Shown: one piece after another, positions 33,904 to 41,902 of the stretch | Position numbering within the stretch: position 1 is the first letter of the stretch | How the letters are laid out: every line of letters starts with the position of its first letter | Source: E44-bin88 sp034419075 | GTDB taxonomy: Bacteria; Chloroflexota; Dehalococcoidia; Dehalococcoidales; BS750m-G39 | Direction of reading: 5' to 3' | Assembly (NCBI GenBank): GCA_034419075.1 | Contig: DAOULR010000010.1 | Location: 1-64,000, forward strand | Length of the DNA: 64,000 bases | Translations under genes and position numbers: made by a program | Notes under the pieces: model-generated | What the model was told of the DNA's origin: nothing | The model's input: the letters and a program-made list of their open reading frames with translations, nothing else | The model's database searches: none

Positions 33904-35112
33904 ATGTGGGAACAGATTAGCGCTAATCGATGGCGTTCGGTAGTCCTGACCATGGGCATGGCCATTATCCTGCTCCTGATAGGCTACGCCGTGGGCTATT
34001 TCTTCTTCGATAACGCCGTCATCGGGCTTATCATCGCCCTTATCGTCTGGGGCATACTGGCCCTGCTCGCCTTTTACCAGGGCGACAGCATCCTGTTGGG
34101 GTTGTCGGGTGCCCGCAAGATAGGCCGCGATGATAACCCGCGCCTCTACAATGTCGTCGAGGAGATGAAAATCGCCTCGGGCCTGGAGAGGATGCCCAAT
34201 ATCTATATTATCGACGACCCGGCCCTCAACGCCTTCGCCACCGGGCGCGACCCCAGCAAGGCTTCGGTGGCCGTCACCTCGGGGCTGCTGTCCAAGCTCA
34301 ACCGCGACGAGCTGCAGGGGGTCATCGGCCATGAGATAGCCCACGTCAAGAACCGCGACGTGCTGCTGATGGCGATTTGCGCTGTTATGCTGGGCACCAT
34401 CGTTATCCTGGCCTGGTACGCCACGCGGGTGCTCTTCTTTACCGGCGGCGGTAGGCGGAGTTCGGGAGGGGGTGCGGGGGGGCTAATAGTCCTGGCCGTG
34501 GGAATTTTCCTGCTCATACTGGCGCCGATTCTGGCCCAGATTATTTACTTCACCGTTTCCCGGAAACGGGAATACCTGGCCGATGCCTCTTCCGCCCTCT
34601 ATACCCGTTACCCCGAAGGGCTGGCTTCGGCGCTGGAGAAGATTGCCGCTTCGCCCATACAGCTTAAATCGGCCAACCAGGCGACGGCGCCGATGTACAC
34701 CATTAACCCCTTCCGCGAGAAGGGGAGGGCCGCCAGCAACCTCACCAGCACCCACCCTCCCATCCAGGAAAGAATACGAATCCTGCGGGCTATGGCAGGG
34801 GCTTCGCTGACCGATTACGATAAGGCCTACCGGGAGGCGAGGGGGGCCAAGGCGGGTATCGCCCCCGCCTCGGCGCTGGCGCTGGACAAGATGGCGGGGT
34901 CTACCGCCCTGCGGGAGCCGTCAGCCGAGGCCAAGACCGAGGAAAAACCGCCGCAGAAGGTTGAGCGCGCCCGCGAGACCTCGGACATGATGTGGCGCTT
35001 CAGTAAGTACCGCACCGTTAACTGCCCCTGCGGCACCAGGCTGAGAGTATCCCCCGAATTTAAGGGGGACAGCGTACAGTGCCCTCACTGCGGGCGGGAA
35101 CTATCGGTTTAG
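33904..35112 (+). CDS. htpX: HtpX-like M48 zinc metalloprotease with C-terminal zinc ribbon
   Basis: 402 residues. Two membrane segments near the N-terminus, the zinc site HEIAH at residues 143-147 with a downstream Glu in SRKREYLADASSALYTR, two further segments between, and THPPIQERIRILRAM. The last about 30 residues add a zinc ribbon (CPCG ... CPHCG), an addition to the core HtpX. It degrades misfolded membrane proteins in known cases. It is the gene immediately left of the RiPP-like locus but has its own operon with lemA. Confidence 0.85.
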   Translation: MWEQISANRWRSVVLTMGMAIILLLIGYAVGYFFFDNAVIGLIIALIVWGILALLAFYQGDSILLGLSGARKIGRDDNPRLYNVVEEMKIASGLERMPNIYIIDDPALNAFATGRDPSKASVAVTSGLLSKLNRDELQGVIGHEIAHVKNRDVLLMAICAVMLGTIVILAWYATRVLFFTGGGRRSSGGGAGGLIVLAVGIFLLILAPILAQIIYFTVSRKREYLADASSALYTRYPEGLASALEKIAASPIQLKSANQATAPMYTINPFREKGRAASNLTSTHPPIQERIRILRAMAGASLTDYDKAYREARGAKAGIAPASALALDKMAGSTALREPSAEAKTEEKPPQKVERARETSDMMWRFSKYRTVNCPCGTRLRVSPEFKGDSVQCPHCGRELSV

Positions 35113-35177
35113 TCCCGCTGGCACCCCATCGCTACAGCAACTCCAACCACCCCCACCCCATTAGTTGACGTTTGGGA

Positions 35178-35198
35178 ACGTATGTGCACCGCATACGT
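35178..35198. promoter_or_regulatory. Dyad upstream of the precursor promoter (possible operator)
   Basis: A 7-bp inverted repeat ACGTATG/CATACGT (35178-35184 and 35192-35198) with a 7-base centre lies 29 bases before the -35 box. Suited to a dimeric regulator; could also be a weak terminator of the htpX transcript, but no T run follows. Confidence 0.35.
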
Positions 35199-35227
35199 AC
35201 TACCGCCCCAAGATGTCAAATGTACTA

Positions 35228-35256
35228 TTGACAACTGGCAATAAAAGTGCTATATA
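35228..35256 (+). promoter_or_regulatory. Strong sigma-70 promoter of the RiPP-like precursor gene
   Basis: Consensus TTGACA (35228-35233), 17-base spacer, TATATA (35251-35256). Transcription would start near 35263, giving a leader of about 34 bases before the precursor ATG. Confidence 0.7.
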
Positions 35257-35296
35257 GGAGACATGTAGCAGGCTAGAGAGAAAGGAGGTGGGAACT

Positions 35297-35521
35297 ATGG
35301 CAAAAGAGGTAACGCGGGCGGACATCGAAAAAATGGCAGAATTGGCTAAGGCTGGAACGGCCGCCCAGCTCGACGCCGTCCTTGGCAGGCAAAGGGAGAT
35401 TTTGGCTATGGATTTTGAAGCCTTGCATAAGGTCGCTATGCTGATGCCTAAGGCTGCCAACAACGGTATTTGCGGCTTGGGATGCTCGCCCGCCACGGGG
35501 CTTGAAATGATGCGCAAGTAG
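35297..35521 (+). CDS. Putative RiPP precursor peptide with C-terminal Cys-x3-Cys core
   Basis: 74 residues. Residues 1-50 are a charged, helical leader (MAKEVTRADIEKMAELAKAG, then LDAVLGRQREILAMDF), and the C-terminus carries a short core, NNGICGLGCSPATG, with Cys59 and Cys63. AAAGGAGGTG six bases before the ATG at 35297 is close to a perfect anti-ribosome match, so strong translation is expected. It is followed by a radical SAM/SPASM gene. The size, leader/core split and neighbour fit a radical-SAM-modified peptide, with a thioether or carbon crosslink at the cysteines as the likely change (inference). Not assigned to a named RiPP class. Confidence 0.65.
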   Translation: MAKEVTRADIEKMAELAKAGTAAQLDAVLGRQREILAMDFEALHKVAMLMPKAANNGICGLGCSPATGLEMMRK

Positions 35522-35537
35522 AGGCGCAAGAATTGTG

Positions 35538-35584
35538 GATAGGGTATCTGTTTAAGCTGGCGCTATTTAAATAGATGCCCTATC
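35538..35584 (+). promoter_or_regulatory. Stem-loop between precursor and maturase genes
   Basis: An 18-bp helix (35538-35555 with 35567-35584, two G-U pairs) closes an 11-base loop. It lies 16 bases after the precursor stop and 42 before the radical SAM start, with no T run, so it probably attenuates read-through or stabilises the precursor mRNA, a usual way to make far more precursor than enzyme. Confidence 0.6.
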
Positions 35585-35626
35585 TGCCTTTATATCGGGA
35601 GTTCCCTTTTTGTCAGACGTGAACCT

Positions 35627-37021
35627 ATGGAGAGCTTTGACATTCATGTATTAAGATCGAAGAGCATCAATGTGGCCTTCCAGGCGGAGAGCCTAGCCAT
35701 GTTCAGTATCAGCGACAGGGCGGCCGCAATACTCGAGTTATATGAGGAATCTAAGAGCATCTCTCAGATATCGCGGCTGCTCAAGATAGCGGAGGGGGAG
35801 GTTCGCGGCACGCTGGCTTTACTCGATGACAAAAAAGAGCCGGTGTCCGACTCGGGGAAAAAGCAGAAACGGAGTGGCGGGCTTGATGAGCTTGTCCTCT
35901 TTGTTACCCATAGCTGTAATTTCAGTTGCGGGTACTGCTGCGCGCGTGACCTGTCTCAGGGAAAGCCGCACATGGATTTGGCGATGGGGAAGAAAGCACT
36001 GGCAACTTTTTTGAGATTGTACCCCAATAAGCTCGGAACGATTCTCTTCTTCGGTGGGGAGCCTCTGATCAAATTTCGGAGCATCATTAGTTTGGTTGAA
36101 TTCACCAAACAGTTTTGCCGGGAAAATCGGATTGATGAGGTGCCGCGGTTCGGCATTGTGACCAATGGAGCGCTTCTTGACTCGGAGGTAATTGACTTTC
36201 TTAGAGAACATGACGTCATGTTGACCATCAGCCTGGACGGCCCTTCACCGGTCAACGATTTCCAACGCGTTTTCCCGTCGGGAGAGGGCACGCACGATAT
36301 CGTCGTTGAGAGGGTTAGCCAATTGAAGAAGGTTCATCATAGTTTCAATATTGAAGCAACCGTGACCAGAAAGACCATTGAAAGTGGGTATTCTGTTAAG
36401 GATACACTTTTATACTTGCATACACTCGGCGCGGAAGCAGCCCACATAATGCCTGTCTGCGGGTCGGACCAGGAGTTAGCCATACTGCCAGAGCAGGCGG
36501 AATCATTGGCCACCAGTTTTAGGGAAGCAGCTGCCTGCACAATGGATTCGCTGCTGACGGATTCCCCGGTATGGCTGCAATATGTTCGTTACATATTAGA
36601 GTGCTTGATTACTAATGTGCCCAGGAAACATCTATGTTTTGCCGGGCTTGGCGCCTTGTCGGTATTTCCCAACGGGGATGTTTATCCCTGTTATTTCTTG
36701 GTGAATGAATCGCTCTTAATGGGTAATATTTTCGACCGCGATTGGCCCGGTGAGAAATACTTCGGGGTAGAGAGGCTCCTTGTCGGGCATTCGAGAGATA
36801 GAATGCTCCCCTGCCAGCGGTGCTGGGCCCGAAATATATGTTATTCCTGTTACGGGTTTGGCTATAATGAAAGCGAGCCGCTTTCACCACCGCCCGAAAG
36901 GTTCTGTATGATTCAGAAAGCGATGATAGAAGCGGTTTTGTTGAAGCTTGCCGAGTTCAGGATGAGCCCTGAGCTGTGGCCTAAACTGTTGGGGTCACTC
37001 CAGCATGAATGCTGTTTTTAG
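35627..37021 (+). CDS. Radical SAM/SPASM peptide maturase
   Basis: 464 residues. N-terminal 70 residues resemble a PqqD-like peptide-binding winged helix (RRE: SISDRAAAILELYEESKSI). The radical SAM cluster motif is C97-x3-C101-x2-C104, followed by FFGGEP (141-146). The C-terminal SPASM region has Cys337, 355, 396, 399, 405, 408 and 427, enough for two auxiliary [4Fe-4S] clusters, and ends in a CC pair. Such enzymes install crosslinks in precursor peptides. The preceding 74-residue peptide is the obvious substrate. No strong ribosome site precedes the ATG. Confidence 0.85.
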   Translation: MESFDIHVLRSKSINVAFQAESLAMFSISDRAAAILELYEESKSISQISRLLKIAEGEVRGTLALLDDKKEPVSDSGKKQKRSGGLDELVLFVTHSCNFSCGYCCARDLSQGKPHMDLAMGKKALATFLRLYPNKLGTILFFGGEPLIKFRSIISLVEFTKQFCRENRIDEVPRFGIVTNGALLDSEVIDFLREHDVMLTISLDGPSPVNDFQRVFPSGEGTHDIVVERVSQLKKVHHSFNIEATVTRKTIESGYSVKDTLLYLHTLGAEAAHIMPVCGSDQELAILPEQAESLATSFREAAACTMDSLLTDSPVWLQYVRYILECLITNVPRKHLCFAGLGALSVFPNGDVYPCYFLVNESLLMGNIFDRDWPGEKYFGVERLLVGHSRDRMLPCQRCWARNICYSCYGFGYNESEPLSPPPERFCMIQKAMIEAVLLKLAEFRMSPELWPKLLGSLQHECCF

Positions 37022-37134
37022 CTTTTCCACGCAAGGTATGCCACTTCGGGTGATACCCCGGGACATTTAAGGTAACAGTGAAACCGGTTGAGGTTCGCGC
37101 TGCTGAGATAACAAGCCTCGACTAAGTTCGAAAT

Positions 37135-37896
37135 CTACACCGTGTGGAACAGGTAGATTAATCGGCAGTTTAGCTCAATATCCTGCCAGCCGGAAGATTC
37201 GCCTAAAACTAGATGTTTGGCCAGCCTCTCGTCGAAGATGGCTTCGGGGAACGCCTCGCGGAGCCACCGCACCAGGGTGCTGAAGTTCGCGACGGAGGAG
37301 GCGGCTCGCTCGGCGCCCAGAAACGAATAATTCAGCCGTTGTTGCCGAAGCTCTACGCTGGGCTCGGCCGATTTTCGGTAATAAAGCCGGGCGAACTCCT
37401 CGGTCTGGCTGGATTTTTCCGTGGCCGTTTCCTTGACCCTTTTCCAGGCGGGGATACCCCCCAACATTATCGTCCGGCCCCAGCTGAACTTGCTCCGAGA
37501 CCTTGTTCTCTCCACCTCCACCGAGCTTTCCATCCGGCCGGTGATAATCAAAAAGACGTCGCTAGCGCCCATCCTTTTCTCAGCGCCGGCGCTGTCCCGA
37601 AAGAGGACTTCTTTCTCCTTAAATTCCAGGGTTTGCGCCTCGAAGAGCTGGGGAATCTGACGGAGCTCGGAGTCAGGGCAGGCCAGCGCCGTCAGGCCCA
37701 GCTGGCGCAGATTCTTGACTATCGCTTCGGCTTCCGGCGGGCTGTCGGCGTGGGCGATGATTTTGGGCAGCTCGCCAGCCAGCAGCAGACGGGTGTGGGT
37801 GGGGCTCTTGTTGATAACGGCGGCGACGCTGTTTACCAGCGTTTCGTCGGGGTGGGCCGGAGGAGCTACGGCAATATGCACTACCTCATATTCCAT
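37135..37896 (-). CDS. Hypothetical protein downstream of AOR copy 3
   Basis: 253 residues, no family recognised. The first 75 residues look like a Rossmann-type half (EVVHIAVAPP, then RLLLAGELPKIIAHADSPPEAEAIVKNLRQLGLTALACP); the middle has a predicted strand pair around ASDVFLIITGRM. No signal peptide, no clear membrane segment and one Cys in CPDSE. It follows AOR copy 3 by 76 bases on the same strand and converges on the radical SAM gene 113 bases away. It may belong to either locus by position only. Confidence 0.5.
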   Translation of the reverse strand: MEYEVVHIAVAPPAHPDETLVNSVAAVINKSPTHTRLLLAGELPKIIAHADSPPEAEAIVKNLRQLGLTALACPDSELRQIPQLFEAQTLEFKEKEVLFRDSAGAEKRMGASDVFLIITGRMESSVEVERTRSRSKFSWGRTIMLGGIPAWKRVKETATEKSSQTEEFARLYYRKSAEPSVELRQQRLNYSFLGAERAASSVANFSTLVRWLREAFPEAIFDERLAKHLVLGESSGWQDIELNCRLIYLFHTV

Positions 37897-37972
37897 CGGC
37901 TTTTCCCCTATCGGCTAGTAACTTCCGGCACGTTGTTATCAGCCTTCCCAGCTAACTAAAAGTCAAGGGCGT

Positions 37973-39814
37973 CTATTTGTTGAATTTCTCGATGTCCTTA
38001 GCTACTTCGCCCAGCCCCAGCTCGTTCAGCTTCTCCTTGGTGGGTATGCCGTTTCGGTTATAGCCCAGGACATCGTAATACTCGTCGAGGAGGCCATCGA
38101 GGTTCTTGAAGGTTTGCCCTGTGGCCGGGCCGGCATCTTTTAGCGGCTCGGTGCGCATCCTCTTGGGCAGGGTATCGTCCTTGCGGTCAAAGCCCTCGCG
38201 GACATTGAAGCAGCGCTCCAGGCATAGCGTCCTCTCGCCTACCTTTTCCACGTAGGCGGGGTCGCCGAACTCCTTGAAGCCCGTAGCCGCTACCAACAGC
38301 TGGCTGCGCTGCTCGGCGTTGAAACCGGTAACCGGGCTGAAGCTGCACTGAATGACCGAGTCCTGAGTTGCCTGGGATGTCTCGGCCTGGGCGGCGTCTT
38401 GCCCCTTATCGACCTCGGTCAGCTTGTCCTTCTTGCCGGCGAGCTCGTCGCGGGGACGGCCGTACATGTGGCTGGCGCCTATATTGGAGGTGGCCAGGAT
38501 TAGCCCGTAGCCTTTGACGGCGCGGGGCTCGTAGGCGGGAAGCTCCAAGCCCTTAATCTGGATGGCGTAGTCTTCGGCGCCCTTGCCGATCTTTTCCGCC
38601 GCCCGTTTGGTGCCTTCACCAAGCAGCTTGCCGAAGCCCTGGCGGCGGCTGATTCTCTCCAGCAGCGTCATCACGGGGGCAGAGTCGCCCCATTTGAGCT
38701 CCAGGCCGTCGGTGTCTTCCTTGGTGATAATGCCCCGCTGGTAGAGCTCATAGGCGAAGCCGATGGTATTACCAGCGCTGACAGTATCCATGCCGAGCTT
38801 ATCACAGAGAGAGTCGGCGGCTATCAGCGCGCCAGCATCGGTGATGGCTAGGTTGCCCGCCAGTGACCAGATAGTCTCATAATCGGGCCCTTCGCTTGTG
38901 GCGCCGGCATAGGGCCCCTCCTTGGCCTCGCGCACCTGACCGCACTTGGTCATGCAGCCGTAGCAGCCATCGTTTTTAGTTTTGATTTTGGCCAGGGCCT
39001 CATCGCCTATCTTCTCCACGCCTTCGAGATGGCCTTCCTGGAAATTTTTCACCGGAAAGATGCCCACCTTCTCGAAGCCCAGCGTCAGGTAAGAGGTGCC
39101 GAAATCGCTCATCTTGATTCGCCCCGGACTGGTCTTTAGGCCGTCAATAATTTCCTTAGTCAGCTTTTTGAAAGAATCGGGGTCGTGCAGGCTTAAAGGA
39201 CCCGTAGAGTTGACGGCGAAGGCCTTGATCTTCTTGGCTCCCAGCACCGTGCCCACGCCAGTGCGCCCGCCGACGCGGAGGTTGCTGATGAGAACGGCAT
39301 AGCGGACCAGGTTTTCTCCGGCGGGGCCGATGCAGGCGACCTGGGTGGCTTTTCCGTGCTTCTCGCGTAGTTTCTGGTGCGTCTGCTGGGTGTCCAGCCC
39401 CCAGAGGTCGGCGGCGTCGTGGAGGTGGATACCCTCTTTATCAATGTGGAGATATACCGGTTTGGCTGATTCACCCTCAACGATAATGCCGTCGTAGCCA
39501 GCGAACTTGAGGAAGGCGCCGAAGCTGCCGCCCATAACTGACTTGGCTATCGTGCCGGTGAGCGGGCTTTTGGTTACCAGCGCCATCCGGGATACCGACA
39601 TGGCGGTAGTCGCCCCCAGGGGGCCCATCATCATTATCACCTTGTTATCGGCGCTCAAGGGCTCCACGCCCGGTTTGAGCTCTTCGTAGAGGTATCTGAC
39701 CCCCAGCCCCCTCCCCCCGATGTAGTCCTTCAGCCACTGTTGGGGGATTTCCTCAACCTGGCTCTGGCCCGTAGTCAGGTTCAGCCGTATCAGCTTGCCT
39801 TTATAACTGCTCAT
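37973..39814 (-). CDS. Aldehyde:ferredoxin oxidoreductase family tungstoenzyme (copy 3)
   Basis: 613 residues. Cluster cysteines C284-x2-C287-x3-C291 are present; the late Cys is probably in VIQCSFSPV. The pterin domain has YIGGRGLGVRY and FAGYDGIIVEG. It is more divergent from copies 1 and 2 than they are from each other. The ATG follows the MoaD stop by one base, and the ribosome site GGGAGG is formed by the Gly-Gly codons of MoaD. It forms an operon with the MoaD-like and swivel-domain genes. Confidence 0.9.
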   Translation of the reverse strand: MSSYKGKLIRLNLTTGQSQVEEIPQQWLKDYIGGRGLGVRYLYEELKPGVEPLSADNKVIMMMGPLGATTAMSVSRMALVTKSPLTGTIAKSVMGGSFGAFLKFAGYDGIIVEGESAKPVYLHIDKEGIHLHDAADLWGLDTQQTHQKLREKHGKATQVACIGPAGENLVRYAVLISNLRVGGRTGVGTVLGAKKIKAFAVNSTGPLSLHDPDSFKKLTKEIIDGLKTSPGRIKMSDFGTSYLTLGFEKVGIFPVKNFQEGHLEGVEKIGDEALAKIKTKNDGCYGCMTKCGQVREAKEGPYAGATSEGPDYETIWSLAGNLAITDAGALIAADSLCDKLGMDTVSAGNTIGFAYELYQRGIITKEDTDGLELKWGDSAPVMTLLERISRRQGFGKLLGEGTKRAAEKIGKGAEDYAIQIKGLELPAYEPRAVKGYGLILATSNIGASHMYGRPRDELAGKKDKLTEVDKGQDAAQAETSQATQDSVIQCSFSPVTGFNAEQRSQLLVAATGFKEFGDPAYVEKVGERTLCLERCFNVREGFDRKDDTLPKRMRTEPLKDAGPATGQTFKNLDGLLDEYYDVLGYNRNGIPTKEKLNELGLGEVAKDIEKFNK

Positions 39815-39815
39815 T

Positions 39816-40088
39816 CTAGCCTCCCATAAGAAAATTCAGGATGACGAGCTCGTCACCGTCCCGTAGCTTTGTATCCAGCTCCACGGGACGAAGTCCGTCG
39901 GCATTAAGATAGATACCGAAGACGCGTAAAAGCTTGCCTTGCCTGTCGAACAGGTGGTCGGTGAGGCCGGGGAACTGTTTCTCCAGGCTATCCAGGCATT
40001 CGCCGACCGTCCGCCCCGTTACTTCGGGCTCTTCAATGCCGCCGCTGGCTTCCTGCAGGATAGGCGGCAGCTTGACCCTCACACTCAT
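39816..40088 (-). CDS. MoaD/ThiS-family sulfur-carrier protein next to AOR copy 3
   Basis: 90 residues, beta-grasp, ending in Gly-Gly (VILNFLMGG). Landmarks: VRVKLPPILQEASGG, TVGECLDSLEKQFPG, GIYLNADGLRPVELDTKLRDGDEL. It lies between the swivel-domain gene (14 bases) and AOR copy 3 (one base). Probably supplies sulfur for the tungstopterin of the adjacent AOR. Confidence 0.85.
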   Translation of the reverse strand: MSVRVKLPPILQEASGGIEEPEVTGRTVGECLDSLEKQFPGLTDHLFDRQGKLLRVFGIYLNADGLRPVELDTKLRDGDELVILNFLMGG

Positions 40089-40102
40089 TTGTCTCTGCCT
40101 AG

Positions 40103-41821
40103 CTATTTTAGCTTGAAGACCAGCCCCTGGTCGGCGTCAAGCTTAATCTTATCGCCTTCGTTGATAACCAGGGTTCCGTTGCCCGTATTCGCTACCAGCG
40201 GGATATCGTACTCCCGGCAGTGGATGCAGGCATGGCTCAAGGAGCCGCCGCCGTTGGTGACAATCCCCTTGGCCAGCGGCAGTATCGGCGTCCATCCTGA
40301 AGACATCCCCGGGGCGACGATGATATCGCCTGGCTTGGTGGCGAAGACGTCCTCGTTGTTAATCACCAGGTGGGCGGTGCCTTCGACGGTGCCGGCGGGG
40401 CTACCGCAGAGTCCAAAGGCGACGGCACCCGTCTCCGGTCGGCGGACGGGGGCATCGCCAGCAACGACCTTGGCCACGATGGCGTCGTGCACCGACGCCT
40501 GGTGCTTGTTGATATCCTCCGGAGTCATTGGCCCCGCGGTGATTATATGCGGCCGTGACTTGAATTCCTTCTGGGCCGTCCATCTTTCGCGGCGCTCAGC
40601 GACGATGTCCTTTACCTCGTATGATTCGGGATAGATAATGAGCAGTTCCAGCTCTTCGGGGATAAAGAAGAACATATCGTCCGGTTCGCTAATGGTGCCG
40701 AACTTGGCCACCTTTTCCCCGATTTTCCGGACGCAGTAGCGGAAGGTGGTGTGGCAGCCCTGCTCCCAGGCGAGGTCGTGGCTCTCGCTGAAGGTGCTCG
40801 ATTTCTGGGCCATCTTAAGCGTGCCCATAAACCAGTCCATGTCCTTGTAACCGGAAGCTTTGACCTTGTCGATAAGCTCCTTGGTGCACTCCTCCCGCTC
40901 CTTGACCAGGCGCGGCCTGATGCTGTCCAGCGGGAAGGGTTCCTTGGGGTCTTTCGACATCTGCAGGTACTGCTGGACGTGGGCGACGGCGGGGGTGGGG
41001 TCTTCCCACCAGGCGGGGATGATGAACTCCATCATACGCGGTGAGCGCCAGCCGTAGCCCTTGACAATAAGGAAGTCGTGGAGGTCTTTCTCTAGCCATT
41101 CCTTGCCTGCCGCTGTCTTCTTCAGGGCGGGGATGACCTTCTCTGCGGGGTTCTTGCTGAAGACGTCGTCAATCTTAAGCTCAATGGCGCGGCTGCGCAA
41201 TTGCCAGAGCGTCTTGTCCTGGACGAAGAGGTCGTTATCATAGCCGCGTATTATGCGATGCCATTCCGGAGAAAACTCCTTCATCCCGGCATACTCGGCG
41301 GCGATATCACTGCAGTGCCAGTAGGCTTCGTAGACGGGGTACATCAGATGGAAGTGGGTCTCCCACTCCCGGTAGAGCATCTGCACCGCCTCACGGAAGA
41401 GCTTATAGAGCTCATACTGGCGTGCGTTTTCGTAGTCGAAGGTGCGGATTTTATGGCACATGGCTATCAGCTCGTCTTCCATCTCTTTATAGAGCTTATC
41501 CGCGTTGGGGGCGTAGGTCTCGGTGACGAATTTCTTGAAAAGCCCCTCTCTTTCCTTAATCTCTTCCTCGTCGCTGATTCTGAGGGAGCTGGCCAGGGCG
41601 CACCCGTCGAGGCTGCGCGTCTCGCTGCCCCTGACGGTAGGTATCGAAGCCTCGTTGATACCGTAGCAGAGACCGTGGGCTAGAGGATAGGCCCACATCC
41701 AGCCGAAGAGGGGAGTCCAGGCTGGGAAACTGTGGGCCAGGTTCACGAACCACAGCGGGAATTTCTTGAGGTCCCGCTGCGGCCAGAACTCTCGGGTATA
41801 TAAGTTCCAAGTCCAGGGCAT
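40103..41821 (-). CDS. PEP-synthase-type phosphohistidine swivel protein (phenylphosphate synthase alpha-like)
   Basis: 572 residues. The C-terminal about 90 residues are a PEP-utiliser mobile domain with the phospho-histidine motif NGGGSLSHACIHCRE (His530). The first 450 residues are mostly helical, with no ATP-grasp domain and no PEP-binding barrel. This size and layout resemble the large subunit of phenylphosphate synthase, whose ATP-grasp partner is a separate protein. No such partner lies in the window. It heads the MoaD/AOR copy 3 operon, which hints at aromatic or phosphorylated-substrate metabolism. Confidence 0.7.
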   Translation of the reverse strand: MPWTWNLYTREFWPQRDLKKFPLWFVNLAHSFPAWTPLFGWMWAYPLAHGLCYGINEASIPTVRGSETRSLDGCALASSLRISDEEEIKEREGLFKKFVTETYAPNADKLYKEMEDELIAMCHKIRTFDYENARQYELYKLFREAVQMLYREWETHFHLMYPVYEAYWHCSDIAAEYAGMKEFSPEWHRIIRGYDNDLFVQDKTLWQLRSRAIELKIDDVFSKNPAEKVIPALKKTAAGKEWLEKDLHDFLIVKGYGWRSPRMMEFIIPAWWEDPTPAVAHVQQYLQMSKDPKEPFPLDSIRPRLVKEREECTKELIDKVKASGYKDMDWFMGTLKMAQKSSTFSESHDLAWEQGCHTTFRYCVRKIGEKVAKFGTISEPDDMFFFIPEELELLIIYPESYEVKDIVAERRERWTAQKEFKSRPHIITAGPMTPEDINKHQASVHDAIVAKVVAGDAPVRRPETGAVAFGLCGSPAGTVEGTAHLVINNEDVFATKPGDIIVAPGMSSGWTPILPLAKGIVTNGGGSLSHACIHCREYDIPLVANTGNGTLVINEGDKIKLDADQGLVFKLK

Positions 41822-41902
41822 GTCCTTTTCCTCCTTAAGACATTATTATCTAGGCGGTATTGCCTATTATACAGTATCTTGCCCAGAAGCTAAAGAGTGC
41901 GC

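Noticed and set aside
33196..34344. Long minus-strand open frame (382 codons)
   Set aside because: Lies opposite lemA and htpX, both with clear motifs and ribosome sites; it has no recognisable domain.
20863..39814. Treating any AOR copy as BamB-type benzoyl-CoA reductase
   Set aside because: The accompanying BamC-I subunits are absent and the window gives no other evidence; kept as general AOR family.
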